Numbered from the stretch's first letter, positions 1 to 19,305 are shown. The stretch: DNA of 64,000 nt from Albidovulum sediminicola (GCF_025751575.1 NZ_JAOWLA010000017.1:1-64000); one strand, 5' to 3'. Notes: generated from the letters alone by a model not told the origin. Made by a program: numbers and translations.

Positions 1-63
1 GCCTGCCTCATGCTCGGCCAGAATGCCGATGATCTGCTCGTCGCTGTATCTCGTTCGCTTCAT
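1..63 (-). CDS. IS3-family transposase OrfA, N-terminal fragment cut by window edge
   Basis: The minus strand reads an ATG at 63 followed by MKRTRYSDEQIIGILAEHEA, the typical opening of OrfA of the IS3 family (IS407-like group), which carries the helix-turn-helix DNA-binding part of the transposase. Only 21 codons lie in the window and the gene runs off the left edge. The ATG lies about 60 bp inside an IS-like terminus, as expected for these elements. Family identification is from the motif only; the group assignment is an inference. Confidence 0.8.
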   Translation of the reverse strand, partial: MKRTRYSDEQIIGILAEHEAG

Positions 64-126
64 CGTCCGTCCCTTCGTTGGGTCGGACTCTAATCGCAGG
101 TGGAGGAAAAATCCCGTGGCAGGTCA
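1..126 (-). mobile_element. Terminus of an IS3-family insertion sequence
   Basis: On the minus strand the element seems to begin at 126 with TGACCTGCCACGGGATTTTT, which resembles the TGACCTGCC terminal inverted repeat of IS407-group IS3 elements, and continues into orfA at 63. Only one end is visible, so target duplication and element length cannot be judged. It lies just downstream of rplP and its terminator, where rpmC and rpsQ normally follow. Confidence 0.7.
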
Positions 127-193
127 CTACCACAAAGGCGCCCCAGAGCCGCATCACGAGTCCGAAACCGGATACACGCCCAGAAACGACAAA

Positions 194-211
194 GGGCGGG
201 TTACCCCGCCC
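194..211 (-). terminator. Rho-independent terminator after rplP
   Basis: Perfect 7-bp stem (GGGCGGG/CCCGCCC) with a GTAA loop, read on the minus strand and followed by TTTGTCGTTT. It lies about 25 bp past the rplP stop and would end the shortened S10 transcript before the IS element. Confidence 0.75.
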
Positions 212-237
212 TCCGTGCATTCAAATGATGATCAGAC

Positions 238-651
238 TTACCAGTCTTCACGCTGGATGACGCGGGTCTTGACCGGGAGCTTCATCGCGCCGAGGCGGAG
301 CGCCTCGCGGGCGATGACCTCGTTCACGCCGTCGATCTCGAACATGATCCGGCCCGGCTTGACCTTGGCCGCCCAGAAATCGACGGAGCCCTTGCCCTTA
401 CCCATCCGGACCTCGGTCGGCTTCGACGAAACCGGGGTGTCCGGGAAGACGCGGATCCAGACCCGGCCCTGACGCTTCATGTGGCGGGTGATCGCGCGGC
501 GGGCCGCTTCGATCTGACGCGCCGTGATGCGCTCGGGCTCGGTGGCCTTGAGGCCGAAGCCGCCGAAGTTCAGTTCGAACCCGCCCTTGGCTTCGCCGTG
601 GATCCGGCCCTTGTGCTGTTTGCGGAACTTGGTCCGTTTCGGTTGCAGCAT
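238..651 (-). CDS. rplP: 50S ribosomal protein L16
   Basis: Product of 137 aa, the normal L16 length. L16 is part of the large subunit near the A-site tRNA elbow and the peptidyl-transferase region. The N-terminus reads [20 protein letters not shown], as in other bacterial L16 proteins, and the body keeps the [10 protein letters not shown] region. It is the last gene of the S10-type operon here, 12 bp after rpsC. Unusually the next genes, rpmC (L29) and rpsQ (S17), are absent; a terminator and an IS end follow instead. Confidence 0.98.
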   Translation of the reverse strand: MLQPKRTKFRKQHKGRIHGEAKGGFELNFGGFGLKATEPERITARQIEAARRAITRHMKRQGRVWIRVFPDTPVSSKPTEVRMGKGKGSVDFWAAKVKPGRIMFEIDGVNEVIAREALRLGAMKLPVKTRVIQREDW

Positions 652-663
652 CTTCTCTACTCC

Positions 664-1380
664 TTACCGAGCGTCGCGGTCGCGACGGGGCCCGCGCGGT
701 GCGGGGCCGTCCTGCGCCTCGGCCATGCGGCGATCGCGGGCCTGGGGATCATGTTCCATGATCTCGCCCTTGAAGATCCAGACCTTGATCCCGATGATCC
801 CGTAGGGGGTCGAGGCCTCGGCCAGCGCATAGTCGATGTCGGCGCGCAGCGTGTGCAGCGGAACGCGGCCCTCACGGTACCATTCGGTCCGGGCGATCTC
901 GGCGCCGCCGAGGCGGCCAGAGACGTTGACCCGGATGCCGAGCGCGCCCATGCGCATCGCGTTCTGAACCGACCGCTTCATCGCGCGGCGGAACGAAACC
1001 CGGCGCTCAAGCTGTTGCGCGATCGATTCCGCGACCAGCATCGCGTCGAGTTCCGGCTTGCGAACCTCGACGATGTTGAGGTGCAGTTCCGAGGCGGTGA
1101 AGTTCGCGAGCTTCTTGCGAAGCGTCTCGATGTCCGCACCTTTCTTGCCGATGATCACGCCCGGACGGGCGGTATGCACGGTCACCCGGCACTTCTTGTG
1201 CGGGCGCTCGATGATCACGCGGCTGACGCCGGCCTGCTTGCACTCTTCATGGATGAAGTCGCGCATCTTGAGGTCTTCAAGAAGCAGATTGCCGTAGTCC
1301 TTGCTGTCGGCGTACCAGCGGCTGTCCCAGGTGCGGTTGACCTGGAGGCGCATGCCAATCGGATTGACCTTCTGACCCAT
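664..1380 (-). CDS. rpsC: 30S ribosomal protein S3
   Basis: Product of 238 aa. S3 lies in the small-subunit head at the mRNA entry channel. It opens with [13 protein letters not shown], contains the KH-domain stretch around [18 protein letters not shown], and has the C-terminal S3 fold ending in a basic tail. The start overlaps the rplV stop by one base (TAATG), so translation is probably coupled. Nothing unusual in length or motifs. Confidence 0.98.
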   Translation of the reverse strand: MGQKVNPIGMRLQVNRTWDSRWYADSKDYGNLLLEDLKMRDFIHEECKQAGVSRVIIERPHKKCRVTVHTARPGVIIGKKGADIETLRKKLANFTASELHLNIVEVRKPELDAMLVAESIAQQLERRVSFRRAMKRSVQNAMRMGALGIRVNVSGRLGGAEIARTEWYREGRVPLHTLRADIDYALAEASTPYGIIGIKVWIFKGEIMEHDPQARDRRMAEAQDGPAPRGPRRDRDAR

Positions 1381-1760
1381 TACGCTTGCTCCTCGACTTG
1401 CCGCACCTTGATGGTCAGCTCGCTGAACGGTTTCACGATCTTGCCGAACCGGCCGCGAGCACGCGGATGGCCGCGCTTCATGGTCAGGTTCTTGCCGACA
1501 TAGGCTTCGGCCACGATCAGGCTGTCAACGTCGAGACCATGGTTGTTCTCGGCGTTAGCGATCGCGGATTGCAGGCACTTCTTCACGTCGTCAGCGATCC
1601 GCTTCTTCGAGAAAGTGAGGTCCGAAAGGGCCTTTTCCACCTTCTTGCCACGGATCAGCGCGGCGACGAGGTTCAGTTTCTGCGGCGAGGTGCGAAGCAT
1701 CTTCGACTTGGCGAAGGCCTCGTTGTCCGCCACGCGGCGCGGATTCTTTTCCTTACCCAT
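1380..1760 (-). CDS. rplV: 50S ribosomal protein L22
   Basis: Product of 126 aa. L22 binds 23S rRNA and its beta hairpin lines the nascent-peptide exit tunnel. The protein shows the conserved [15 protein letters not shown] segment and the tunnel-loop region around [15 protein letters not shown]. Three bases separate it from the rpsS stop upstream, and it overlaps rpsC by one base downstream, typical of the tightly packed S10 operon. Confidence 0.98.
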   Translation of the reverse strand: MGKEKNPRRVADNEAFAKSKMLRTSPQKLNLVAALIRGKKVEKALSDLTFSKKRIADDVKKCLQSAIANAENNHGLDVDSLIVAEAYVGKNLTMKRGHPRARGRFGKIVKPFSELTIKVRQVEEQA

Positions 1761-1763
1761 GGC

Positions 1764-2042
1764 TTACTTCCTCTTGGCTTTCTTGTCGGCGGCGTGACCG
1801 TAGTAGGTCCGCGTCGGCGAATATTCACCGAACTTCTGGCCGATCATTTCTTCGGTCACGTTGACCGGAATGTGCTTCTGACCGTTGTAGACCCCAAAGG
1901 TGAGGCCGACGAACTGCGGCAGGATGGTGGAGCGGCGCGACCAGATCTTGATCACTTCCGATTTGCCCGAAGCCTGCGCCTTTTCCGCTTTCTTCAGCAG
2001 ATAGGCGTCGACGAAGGGGCCTTTCCAAACAGAACGTGACAT
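1764..2042 (-). CDS. rpsS: 30S ribosomal protein S19
   Basis: Product of 92 aa, the usual S19 length. S19 sits in the head of the small subunit with S13 and contacts the A-site region. It begins [18 protein letters not shown], contains [16 protein letters not shown], and ends in [20 protein letters not shown]. It is packed three bases behind rplB. Confidence 0.98.
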   Translation of the reverse strand: MSRSVWKGPFVDAYLLKKAEKAQASGKSEVIKIWSRRSTILPQFVGLTFGVYNGQKHIPVNVTEEMIGQKFGEYSPTRTYYGHAADKKAKRK

Positions 2043-2045
2043 GGA

Positions 2046-2882
2046 TTAACGACCCTTCTTGGCGTTGCGCGAGCGGACGATGAACTTGTCGGTCGACTTG
2101 TTCTTGCGGGTCTTGTTGCCCTTCGTCCCCTTGCCCCACGGGGTGACAGGATGACGGCCACCCGAGGTGCGGCCTTCACCACCGCCGTGCGGGTGATCGA
2201 TCGGGTTCATTGCGACGCCGCGGACGGTCGGGCGGACGCCCATGTGCCGCTTGCGGCCCGCTTTACCCAGGTTCTGGTTCGAGTGGTCGGCGTTGGAGAC
2301 GGCACCAACCGTCGCCATGCATTCCTGGCGGACCATGCGAAGCTCGCCCGAGGACAGGCGGATCTGCGCGTAGCCACCATCACGGCCGACGAACTGCGCG
2401 TAGGTGCCCGCGGCGCGCGCCAGCTGGCCGCCCTTGCCGGGCTTCAGCTCGACGTTGTGAACGATCGTGCCGATCGGCATGCCGGAGAACGGCATCGCGT
2501 TGCCCGGCTTCACGTCGGTCTTGGCGCCGGCGATCACGCTGTCGCCCACGGCCAGACGCTGCGGCGCGAGGATATAGGCCTGTTCGCCATCCTCATAGCG
2601 CACGAGCGCGATGAACGCGGTGCGGTTGGGATCGTATTCGATCCGCTCGACCGTCGCGGGGGCGTCGAACTTCGAGCGCTTGAAATCCACGATACGGTAA
2701 AGGCGCTTCGCCCCACCGCCCTTGTGCCACGCCGTCACCCGTCCGGTGTTGTTCCGGCCGCCCGTCTTGGTCAGACCCTCAGTGAGGGATTTGACCGGGC
2801 GACCTTTCCAAAGCTCCGAACGGTCGATCAGAACCAGCCCACGCTGGCCAGGCGTCGTCGGTTTATACGACTTGAGTGCCAT
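2046..2882 (-). CDS. rplB: 50S ribosomal protein L2
   Basis: Product of 278 aa, the usual L2 length. L2 is a core 23S rRNA binder needed for subunit association and peptidyl-transferase function. The start at 2882 gives [15 protein letters not shown], the conserved beginning; an upstream in-frame ATG at 2930 would add 16 residues with no family support. The conserved [18 protein letters not shown] loop near the C-terminus is present. A strong hairpin lies between rplW and this gene. Confidence 0.98.
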   Translation of the reverse strand: MALKSYKPTTPGQRGLVLIDRSELWKGRPVKSLTEGLTKTGGRNNTGRVTAWHKGGGAKRLYRIVDFKRSKFDAPATVERIEYDPNRTAFIALVRYEDGEQAYILAPQRLAVGDSVIAGAKTDVKPGNAMPFSGMPIGTIVHNVELKPGKGGQLARAAGTYAQFVGRDGGYAQIRLSSGELRMVRQECMATVGAVSNADHSNQNLGKAGRKRHMGVRPTVRGVAMNPIDHPHGGGEGRTSGGRHPVTPWGKGTKGNKTRKNKSTDKFIVRSRNAKKGR

Positions 2883-2963
2883 GCTCTCTGTCTTCCGTTG
2901 CTTTGGACCTGTCGGTCCGTTCCGTTTCAAGGGCCCCGTAGGTCCCCAGCTTCAAAAATGTCA

Positions 2964-2985
2964 CGGCCCCGGAAGCCCGGGGCCG
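2964..2985 (-). terminator. Terminator-like hairpin between rplW and rplB
   Basis: Perfect 9-bp stem CGGCCCCGG/CCGGGGCCG with a 4-base loop. On the minus strand it is followed by TGACATTTTT. It lies inside the S10 operon, 20 bp after the rplW stop and about 80 bp before rplB, so it should attenuate rather than fully stop transcription, or act as a processing site. Confidence 0.6.
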
Positions 2986-3005
2986 CGAGATTCGCGGGCC
3001 TTCTA

Positions 3006-3302
3006 TCAGAGGCCGGAGGAGACGTCGATAGTGTTCCCCTCTTCGAGCGTCACATAGGCTTTCTTGACGTCAGAGCGGGTGCCCGCGATGCCGCGGAACC
3101 GCTTGGTCTTGCCCTTGGTCACGGTGGTGTTCACCGCCTTGACCTTGACCCCGAAGACGGCCTCGACCGCTTCCTTGATCTGCGGCTTGGTCGCGTCGAT
3201 CGACACCTTGAAGACAACCGCACCGTTTTCCGAGGCAAGGGTCGCCTTTTCCGTGATGACCGGCTTCACGATCACGTCGTAGTGTTCAGGCTTCACGCTC
3301 AT
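3006..3302 (-). CDS. rplW: 50S ribosomal protein L23
   Basis: Product of 98 aa. L23 lies at the tunnel exit and docks trigger factor and SRP. The protein has the family pattern: [15 protein letters not shown] near the N-terminus, then [16 protein letters not shown], and a basic loop KTKRFRG. Its start overlaps the rplD stop by four bases (ATGA), indicating coupled translation. Confidence 0.98.
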   Translation of the reverse strand: MSVKPEHYDVIVKPVITEKATLASENGAVVFKVSIDATKPQIKEAVEAVFGVKVKAVNTTVTKGKTKRFRGIAGTRSDVKKAYVTLEEGNTIDVSSGL

Positions 3303-3919
3303 TTCAGACGAGCCTCCAGTGCTTCGACAGCCGCCTTCGTGAGCACGAGCGTGTCACGCTTGAGGATGTCATAGACGTTGGCGCCGATCGAGGGCAGCAC
3401 ATCGATGCCTTCGATGTTGGCGGCCGCGCGGGCGAAGTTCTCGTTGACGTCGGCGCCGTCGATGATCAGGACGCGCTTCCAACCCATTTCCTTCACGGCT
3501 TTCGCGAGGATCTTGGTCTTGGCTTCCTGCATGTCGAGCGAGTCGAGGATCACGAGCTGACCAGCGCCGGCCTTGGCCGACAGCGCATGCTTCAGACCAA
3601 GCGCCCGGAACTTCTTGGGCAGGTCGTGGGCGTGGCTACGCGGGGTCGGGCCCTTGTAGGTGCCACCGTGACGGAAGGTCGGCGCCTTGCGGGAACCGTG
3701 ACGCGCGCCACCGGTGCCCTTCTGGCGGTAGATCTTCTTGGTCGAGTAGCTCACGTCCGACTTGCCGAGAACCGAGTGCGTGCCGGCCTGGGCTTTCGCC
3801 CGCTGCCAGCGCACCACGCGGTGCAGGATGTCGGCGCGCGGCTCAAGGCCGAAGACCTCATCCGAAAGATCGATCGATCCGGCCTTGCCGGCGTCGAGCT
3901 TGATCACGTCGAGTTTCAT
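3299..3919 (-). CDS. rplD: 50S ribosomal protein L4
   Basis: Product of 206 aa. L4 binds 23S rRNA domain I and its extended loop lines the exit tunnel; in E. coli it also autoregulates the S10 operon. The tunnel-loop segment [19 protein letters not shown] is intact, as is the C-terminal Rossmann-like part ending [18 protein letters not shown]. It overlaps both rplC and rplW by four bases. Whether the E. coli type of leader control applies here cannot be seen. Confidence 0.98.
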   Translation of the reverse strand: MKLDVIKLDAGKAGSIDLSDEVFGLEPRADILHRVVRWQRAKAQAGTHSVLGKSDVSYSTKKIYRQKGTGGARHGSRKAPTFRHGGTYKGPTPRSHAHDLPKKFRALGLKHALSAKAGAGQLVILDSLDMQEAKTKILAKAVKEMGWKRVLIIDGADVNENFARAAANIEGIDVLPSIGANVYDILKRDTLVLTKAAVEALEARLK

Positions 3920-4644
3920 GCTTCACCCCCTTCGGCGGGCGCTTCTTCAGCCGGGGCGGCAGAGGCAGAAGCCTTCAGCGCGGCCGGCATCGGCAGGTCG
4001 TTCGGCAGCGGTTTCTTGACCGCGTCCTTGATCGTGACCCAGCCGCCCTTGGAACCCGGAACCGAGCCCTTGACCATGATCAGGCCACGGTCGGCATCCG
4101 TGCGGACGACCTGGATGTTCTGCGTGGTCACGCGGACGGCACCGAGGTGACCCGCCATCTTCTTGCCCTTGAACACCTTGCCGGGGTCCTGGCACTGACC
4201 GGTGGAGCCGTGCGAACGGTGCGAGATCGACACGCCGTGCGAGGCGCGCAGACCGCCGAAGTTGTGACGCTTCATGACACCGGCGAAGCCCTTACCGATC
4301 GAGGTGCCGGCGATGTCCACGAACTGCCCTTCGGCATAGTGGGCCGCCGAGATCTCGGCGCCGACTTCGATCAGGTTTTCCGGGCTCACGCGGAACTCGG
4401 CGATCTTGCGCTTGGGCGCCACGTTCGCCTTGGCGAAGTGGCCGCGCTGAGCCGCCGTGGTCCGCTTGGCCTTGGCAGAGCCCGCACCGAGCTGAACGGC
4501 GGTGTAGCCGTCCTTCTCGGTCGTGCGCTGCGCGACGACCTGCAGATTGTCGAGTTGAAGAACGGTCACAGGAATCTGCTTGCCGTCTTCCATGAACAGC
4601 CGGGTCATGCCCAGCTTCTTTGCGATAACGCCAGAGCGCAACAT
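3916..4644 (-). CDS. rplC: 50S ribosomal protein L3
   Basis: Product of 242 aa. L3 is an early-assembly 23S rRNA binder that reaches the peptidyl-transferase centre. The start at 4644 gives [17 protein letters not shown], the conserved beginning; a longer reading frame from 4776 would overlap rpsJ and has no family support. The conserved [13 protein letters not shown] and [16 protein letters not shown] segments are present. The C-terminus carries an Ala/Glu/Pro-rich tail, common in alphaproteobacterial L3. It follows rpsJ by 14 bp. Confidence 0.97.
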   Translation of the reverse strand: MLRSGVIAKKLGMTRLFMEDGKQIPVTVLQLDNLQVVAQRTTEKDGYTAVQLGAGSAKAKRTTAAQRGHFAKANVAPKRKIAEFRVSPENLIEVGAEISAAHYAEGQFVDIAGTSIGKGFAGVMKRHNFGGLRASHGVSISHRSHGSTGQCQDPGKVFKGKKMAGHLGAVRVTTQNIQVVRTDADRGLIMVKGSVPGSKGGWVTIKDAVKKPLPNDLPMPAALKASASAAPAEEAPAEGGEA

Positions 4645-4658
4645 TTCAGGTGCCCTCC

Positions 4659-4967
4659 TCAGACCTTGATCTCGACGTCGACGCCGGCGGCGAGGTCGAG
4701 CTTCATCAGCGCGTCCACCGTCTGCGGGGTCGGATCGACGATGTCGAGAAGGCGCTTGTGCGTCCGGATTTCCCACTGGTCGCGCGACTTCTTGTCGATG
4801 TGCGGACCACGCAGAACCGTGAATTTCTCGATCTTGTTCGGCAGCGGGATCGGACCCCGCACCTGGGCGCCCGTGCGCTTGGCCGTGTTGACGATTTCCG
4901 CGGTGCTGGCGTCCAGCACGCGGTAATCGAAGGCCTTGAGCCGGATGCGAATGTTTTGACCAGTCAT
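4659..4967 (-). CDS. rpsJ: 30S ribosomal protein S10
   Basis: Product of 102 aa, the usual S10 length. S10 is part of the small-subunit head and, as NusE, forms the antitermination complex with NusB. Conserved segments visible are [33 protein letters not shown] and [13 protein letters not shown]. It is the first gene of the S10 series and follows tuf by about 80 bp that include a hairpin. Confidence 0.98.
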   Translation of the reverse strand: MTGQNIRIRLKAFDYRVLDASTAEIVNTAKRTGAQVRGPIPLPNKIEKFTVLRGPHIDKKSRDQWEIRTHKRLLDIVDPTPQTVDALMKLDLAAGVDVEIKV

Positions 4968-5005
4968 TGTCTTGCCTCTCGCAGGCTTCTTTTAAGGGTT
5001 GAGAG

Positions 5006-5032
5006 GCAGACCGGGCCTCATGCCCGGCCTGC
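5006..5032 (-). terminator. Hairpin between tuf (copy 1) and rpsJ
   Basis: An 11-bp stem with one G-U pair (GCAGGCCGGGC/GCCCGGTCTGC on the minus strand) and a 5-base loop, 17 bp after the tuf stop. No clear U-run follows, so it may be a weak terminator or an RNA-processing site between the str and S10 parts. Confidence 0.4.
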
Positions 5033-5037
5033 TTCGA

Positions 5038-6226
<1,189 letters not shown>

Positions 6227-6254
6227 ATGGCCTCCTGTTTCGGGTGGCGGGTGG

Positions 6255-6297
6255 CCCCGCCCTACGGGTTAAAGGGTAGGGCGGGGTACTCCCCGCC
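6255..6297 (-). promoter_or_regulatory. Alternative hairpins between fusA and tuf
   Basis: Two perfect stems share the segment 6280-6286. The first pairs 6280-6286 (GGCGGGG) with 6291-6297 (CCCCGCC), loop of 4. The second pairs 6276-6286 (GTAGGGCGGGG) with 6255-6265 (CCCCGCCCTAC), loop of 10. Only one can form at a time. The region lies in the leader just before the tuf Shine-Dalgarno. A regulatory role is inferred. Confidence 0.45.
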
Positions 6298-6303
6298 TTC
6301 CCG

Positions 6304-8427
6304 TCATGCGTATTTCTTCTGGATCTCGTCCGAGATGTTCTGCGGAACCGCCTCGTAGTGGTCGAACTGCATCGTGAACACCGCGCGGCCCGAAGACATG
6401 GAGCGCAGGTTGTTGATGTAGCCGAACATGTTGGCAAGCGGCACCATGCAGTTGATCACGTTGGCGTTGCCGCGCGTGTCCTGGCCCTGCACCATGCCCC
6501 GGCGCGAGGTCAGGTCGCCGATGATGCCGCCGGTGTATTCTTCCGGGGTCACCACTTCGACCTTCATGATCGGTTCGAGCAGCTTCGCACCGGCCTTCTT
6601 GAGGCCGTCACGCATCGCCGCACGGGACGCGATTTCGAACGCGAGCACCGAGGAGTCGACGTCATGGAAGGCGCCATCGATCAGCGCGACCTTGAAGTCG
6701 ATCACCGGGAAGCCCGCCAGCGGGCCGGAGTCCATCACCGACTTGATGCCTTTTTCCACACCGGGGATGTATTCCTTCGGCACCGCGCCACCGACGATCT
6801 TCGCCTCAAACGAGTAGCCCTCGCCCGGTTCGGTTGGCGTGATGACAAGCTTCACCCGCGCGAACTGACCCGTACCACCGGTCTGCTTCTTGTGGGTGTA
6901 GTCGATCTCGGCCTCGCGGCTGATCGTTTCGCGGTAAGCCACCTGCGGGGCGCCGATGTTCGCCTCGACCTTGAACTCGCGCTTCATGCGGTCCACGAGG
7001 ATGTCGAGGTGAAGTTCGCCCATGCCCTTCATGATGGTCTGGCCCGATTCCAGATCGGTCTCGACGCGGAACGACGGGTCTTCGGCGGCCAGACGAGCGA
7101 GCGCGAGGCCCATCTTTTCCTGGTCTGCTTTCGACTTCGGCTCCACCGCGATCTCGATCACCGGCTCCGGGAAGGTCATGGTTTCAAGGACGACCTGGTT
7201 CGACGGATCGCAGAGCGTGTCGCCCGTGGTCGTTTCCTTCAGACCGGCCAGCGCGATGATGTCGCCCGCGAAGGCTTCGTCGATCTCTTCCCGGTTGATG
7301 GCGTGCATCATCATCATCCGGCCGACGCGCTCCTTGCGGCCCTTGGTCGAGTTGACCATCTGGTCACCCTTCCGGAGGACGCCGGAGTAGAGGCGCGTGA
7401 AGGTCAGCGAGCCGACGAACGGGTCGTTCATGATCTTGAACGCGAGGCCGGCGAAGGGCTGCGCGTCATCGGCCGAACGGGCGATGCTACGCTCTTCGCT
7501 TTCGTCACCCGGCGCGAAGCCCATGTAGGCCGGCACGTCGAGCGGCGAGGGCAGGAAGTCGATGACCGCGTTCAGGAGCGGCTGGACGCCCTTGTTCTTG
7601 AAGGCCGAACCGGCAGTGACCGGAACGAAGCTGAGCGACAGCGTACCCTTGCGGATGAGCTTGCGCAGCGTGTCCTCGTCGGGCTCGTTGCCTTCCAGGT
7701 AGGCTTCCATCGCGTCATCGTCCTGCTCGACGGCAAGCTCGATGAGGTTGGAGCGCCATTCGTCGGCGACGTCCTTCAGATCTTCGCGGATCGGCTGACG
7801 GACCCAGCTCGCGCCGAGGTCTTCGCCCTGCCACACCCACTCTTCCATCTTGATCAGGTCGATGATGCCTTCCAGCTTGTCCTCGGCGCCGATCGGCAGC
7901 GCGATCGGGGCGGGGGTGGCGCCGGTGCGGTCCTTGATCATCTTCACGCAGTTGAAGAAGTCGGCGCCGATCTTGTCCATCTTGTTGACGAACACGATCC
8001 GCGGAACCTTGTAGCGGTCGGCCTGGCGCCAGACGGTCTCGGTCTGCGGCTCGACGCCGGCGTTGGCATCAAGCAGGCAGACCGCGCCGTCGAGAACCGC
8101 CAGTGAGCGTTCGACTTCGATGGTGAAGTCGACGTGGCCCGGGGTGTCGATGATGTTGAAGCGGTACTTGGTGTCCGACGTGCCTTCGGCAGTCGGATCT
8201 TCCTGGCGCTGCCAGAAAGTGGTGGTGGCAGCCGAGGTGATCGTGATGCCACGCTCCTGTTCCTGCTCCATCCAGTCCATGGTCGCGGCGCCGTCGTGGA
8301 CTTCGCCGATCTTGTGGGACTTGCCGGTGTAGTAAAGGATCCGCTCGGTCGTGGTGGTCTTGCCCGCGTCGATGTGGGCCATGATCCCGAAGTTGCGGTA
8401 TCGCGTAAGGGGGTAAGCGCGTGCCAT
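6304..8427 (-). CDS. fusA: Elongation factor G
   Basis: Product of 707 aa, full length for EF-G. It is the GTPase that drives translocation and, with RRF, ribosome recycling. G1 [15 protein letters not shown] is near residue 18, G3 DTPGHVDF follows, and G4 is NKMD. Domains II-V are complete, with the domain IV segment [17 protein letters not shown]. It lies 24 bp behind rpsG in the classical str order rpsL-rpsG-fusA-tuf. Confidence 0.98.
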   Translation of the reverse strand: MARAYPLTRYRNFGIMAHIDAGKTTTTERILYYTGKSHKIGEVHDGAATMDWMEQEQERGITITSAATTTFWQRQEDPTAEGTSDTKYRFNIIDTPGHVDFTIEVERSLAVLDGAVCLLDANAGVEPQTETVWRQADRYKVPRIVFVNKMDKIGADFFNCVKMIKDRTGATPAPIALPIGAEDKLEGIIDLIKMEEWVWQGEDLGASWVRQPIREDLKDVADEWRSNLIELAVEQDDDAMEAYLEGNEPDEDTLRKLIRKGTLSLSFVPVTAGSAFKNKGVQPLLNAVIDFLPSPLDVPAYMGFAPGDESEERSIARSADDAQPFAGLAFKIMNDPFVGSLTFTRLYSGVLRKGDQMVNSTKGRKERVGRMMMMHAINREEIDEAFAGDIIALAGLKETTTGDTLCDPSNQVVLETMTFPEPVIEIAVEPKSKADQEKMGLALARLAAEDPSFRVETDLESGQTIMKGMGELHLDILVDRMKREFKVEANIGAPQVAYRETISREAEIDYTHKKQTGGTGQFARVKLVITPTEPGEGYSFEAKIVGGAVPKEYIPGVEKGIKSVMDSGPLAGFPVIDFKVALIDGAFHDVDSSVLAFEIASRAAMRDGLKKAGAKLLEPIMKVEVVTPEEYTGGIIGDLTSRRGMVQGQDTRGNANVINCMVPLANMFGYINNLRSMSSGRAVFTMQFDHYEAVPQNISDEIQKKYA

Positions 8428-8451
8428 TTCAGATATCCTCGGTGCCGCCGG

Positions 8452-8922
8452 TTACCAGCGGTAGTGGCTGAACGCCTTGTTGGCGTCGGCCATCTTGTGG
8501 GTGTCTTCGCGTTTCTTCACCGCAGTGCCGCGGCCGTTGCAGGCATCGGACAGTTCGGCGGCAAGACGCTCTTCCATCGTGTTCTCGTTGCGGTTCTTCG
8601 CGGCCGTGATCAGCCAGCGGATCGCCAGCGCTTCGCGGCGCTCGGGGCGGACTTCGACCGGGACCTGGTAGGTCGCACCGCCGACCCGGCGGGAACGGAC
8701 CTCGAGCGAGGGCTTGACGTTGTCCAGCGCCTCGTGGAACGCCTCGACCGGCGGGCGCTTCAGGCGCGCTTCGACGCGGTCCAGCGCGTTGTAGACGATA
8801 CGTTCGGCAACGGATTTCTTGCCGTCGATCATCAGGTTGTTCATGAATTTCGAGATGACCCGGTCGCCGTACTTGGCATCGGGCAGAATTTCGCGCTTTT
8901 CAGCGGCGTGACGACGCGACAT
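8452..8922 (-). CDS. rpsG: 30S ribosomal protein S7
   Basis: Product of 156 aa. S7 nucleates assembly of the small-subunit head and borders the E site; in E. coli it also represses the str operon. The start [20 protein letters not shown] and the segment [20 protein letters not shown] are typical. It lies 12 bp behind rpsL and 24 bp ahead of fusA. Confidence 0.98.
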   Translation of the reverse strand: MSRRHAAEKREILPDAKYGDRVISKFMNNLMIDGKKSVAERIVYNALDRVEARLKRPPVEAFHEALDNVKPSLEVRSRRVGGATYQVPVEVRPERREALAIRWLITAAKNRNENTMEERLAAELSDACNGRGTAVKKREDTHKMADANKAFSHYRW

Positions 8923-8934
8923 GGCGCTTTCTCC

Positions 8935-9306
8935 TTACTTCGGACGCTTCGCGCCGTACTTCGAACGACGCTGACGACGATCTTTGACGCCCTGGGTGTC
9001 GAGGACACCGCGCAGGATGTGATAACGGACACCCGGAAGGTCCTTCACCCGGCCGCCGCGGATCAGGACCACGGAGTGTTCCTGAAGGTTGTGCTTTTCA
9101 CCGGGGATGTAGCTGATCACTTCGAAGCCATTGGTCAGACGGACCTTGGCAACCTTCCGCATAGCGGAGTTCGGCTTCTTCGGGGTCGTGGTGTAGACCC
9201 GCGTGCAGACGCCGCGCTTCTGCGGGCAGCTTTCCAAGTGCTGCGACTTGGACTTTCTTGCGTTGGCTTCCCGGGGCTTCCGGATCAGCTGTTGAATCGT
9301 CGGCAT
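8935..9306 (-). CDS. rpsL: 30S ribosomal protein S12
   Basis: Product of 123 aa. S12 sits at the decoding centre and controls accuracy. The start at 9306 gives [13 protein letters not shown], the universal beginning; seven more codons are open upstream but unsupported. The loop [19 protein letters not shown] and the segment [14 protein letters not shown] have wild-type residues at the lysines where streptomycin-resistance changes usually occur. It is the first gene of the str operon, behind a 236-base leader. Confidence 0.98.
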   Translation of the reverse strand: MPTIQQLIRKPREANARKSKSQHLESCPQKRGVCTRVYTTTPKKPNSAMRKVAKVRLTNGFEVISYIPGEKHNLQEHSVVLIRGGRVKDLPGVRYHILRGVLDTQGVKDRRQRRSKYGAKRPK

Positions 9307-9634
9307 TAATCTCGCCCTATGTTGCAACCCGATCGACGTTCGCCCGTCAGCGACGTTCCCGGGGGCATTTCACCGTTGTCATGCCTCGCGCGTCCGCAAA
9401 ACACCAAAACCGCATTCGGCCCCTTCGCGGGGTCGACGCGGTGGAATTCCAGAGGATCGGGGCCTTTGACGGGCCCGGATCATGACCACTTCAGTTCTTG
9501 ATACCGGTACGGACGGGATTTTCCCGCCGCACAAGTGCGCGCCGTATAGGGGGAGTCGCAGGGGATGTCAACATCACCCCTGAGGGATCGGGAGGAGATC
9601 CGGCTGGCTCAACAGGCCCTTCGGGTGGCGCGCG
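9307..9634 (-). other. Leader and upstream region of the str operon
   Basis: No gene seen. On the minus strand the promoter lies at 9543-9571. The leader of about 230 bases can form G/C-rich stems: GGCCCC near 9453-9458 can pair with GGGGCC near 9417-9423, and the short stem CCCC/GGGG around 9418-9433 is followed by GGTTTTGGTGTTTTG. An attenuation role is possible but not shown. Confidence 0.5.
9543..9571 (-). promoter_or_regulatory. Promoter of the str-S10 operon
   Basis: On the minus strand TTGACA (9571-9566) is followed after exactly 17 bases by TATACG (9548-9543). This is a near-consensus sigma-70-type promoter in the right place and direction for rpsL, and the best promoter match I saw in the window. 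Confidence 0.85.
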
Positions 9635-10594
9635 TCACGACGCTCCCGGCGCGCGCGGCGGCAGGCCGGCTGGGCCCCGCGCGGTCCCGCGAAGCGGGCT
9701 GGCGATCGCCGCCGGAATCGGATCGCGGGCGCCCGCCGTCCTTTCGCGGTGGAAGGTGTAGATGCCGGTGATCACGATGACCGCAGCTCCGATGAGTGTC
9801 ATCGCCCCGGGCAGTTCATCGAAGACCAGCCACCCGAGCACCAGCGCGGCCAGGAGCGAGGTATAGCGGAACGGCGCGACCACCGCGATTTCCCCCACAC
9901 GCATCGCCATCACGATGCTGAGGTACCCGCCGACAAGAAAGCCCGCGGCCGCGAGGATCAGCAGCCAGTTTTGCGGGCTCACCGCCTGCCATCCGGTGAA
10001 AGGGACCATCAGGCCCGCCGCCGTGCCCACGGCCAGTGCCGCCAGAAAGGCGACGGTGACGGACGAGACCTCACGCGAAAGCCGGCGCGTGGCAAGGTCG
10101 CGCACCACCACGCAGAGAACGGAGGCCAGCCCCAGGAGCGACCAGCCGTCAAAGCCCGCAAGCCCCGGCCGCACAATCAGGAGGACGCCGGCGAACCCGA
10201 TCGCGATGGCGGTCAGCCGCCGCCACCCGATCGGGGCGCCATAGACCAGCGCCGCGCCAAGCGTCACTGCCAGCGGCAGCGCCTGCAGGATGGCGGAGAG
10301 GTTCGCCAGCGGCAGATGCCGGAGCGCCATGAGGAAGAAAAGGGTTCCGAAAATCTCTCCGAAGGTGCGCCAGATCAGGGCGATGCGGTCGGCGCGTGCG
10401 ATGCGCAGGGTCAGCCCCCCGAGCCAGGGCGCGATCGCGGTCAGCGCGGCAAGCGTCAGCATGCCCCGAAGCATCGCCGTCTGGTATAGCGGCAATTCCG
10501 CCGTGACGGCCTTCATGCAGGCGTCGTTCAGCGTGAAGGCGCACATGGCCACGGCCATCAGCAGGGCGCCGCGGAGATTGTCGGAAAGCGTCAT
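9635..10594 (-). CDS. EamA-type (DMT superfamily) permease
   Basis: Product of 319 aa, very hydrophobic, with about ten predicted membrane segments and two EamA repeats: the first runs from about residue 8 to 140 (ALLMAVAMCAFTLNDACMKA, then FLMALRHLPLANLSAILQA), the second from about 150 to 285 (ending LLAALVLGWLVFDELPGAMTLIGAAVIVITGIY). The family exports small metabolites; the substrate cannot be told. The C-terminal 30 residues are Pro/Arg-rich. It lies downstream of rpoC behind a terminator, so it is probably a separate unit. Confidence 0.9.
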   Translation of the reverse strand: MTLSDNLRGALLMAVAMCAFTLNDACMKAVTAELPLYQTAMLRGMLTLAALTAIAPWLGGLTLRIARADRIALIWRTFGEIFGTLFFLMALRHLPLANLSAILQALPLAVTLGAALVYGAPIGWRRLTAIAIGFAGVLLIVRPGLAGFDGWSLLGLASVLCVVVRDLATRRLSREVSSVTVAFLAALAVGTAAGLMVPFTGWQAVSPQNWLLILAAAGFLVGGYLSIVMAMRVGEIAVVAPFRYTSLLAALVLGWLVFDELPGAMTLIGAAVIVITGIYTFHRERTAGARDPIPAAIASPLRGTARGPAGLPPRAPGAS

Positions 10595-10694
10595 GCGCCA
10601 GCGGTATCAGCGGCCATGTCGCCGCGCCAGTGGCAAATTCTTGGGCCGCGCCGCCCTGCCCCGGTGAACGGTATTGGCAGCCTCGCGAAAGACA

Positions 10695-10720
10695 AACGGC
10701 CCCGGAAATCCGGGGCCGTT
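10695..10720 (-). terminator. Rho-independent terminator after rpoC
   Basis: An 11-bp perfect stem AACGGCCCCGG/CCGGGGCCGTT with a 4-base loop, followed on the minus strand by TGTCTTTCG. It begins 24 bp past the rpoC stop and ends the rplJ-rplL-rpoB-rpoC transcript. Confidence 0.8.
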
Positions 10721-10743
10721 CGCGATGTCATGAACGCCGTGGA

Positions 10744-14988
<4,245 letters not shown>

Positions 14989-15033
14989 ATCCTTGAAATG
15001 GCGCGGTGGGAATGGGGCGGGAGGGGACCCGCC

Positions 15034-19170
<4,137 letters not shown>

Positions 19171-19305
19171 GCTCGTCGTCACCTTTCGTCTCTTCGCGCG
19201 GTTCGCGTCGCGTCGGGGTCACGCGGGCGGCCGCTTGCGAGTAGGGGGTCGGTTCCATTCATGCCTGCCGTCCCACCGGCGGGCTCCCGAACCGAACCCG
19301 GCCTG

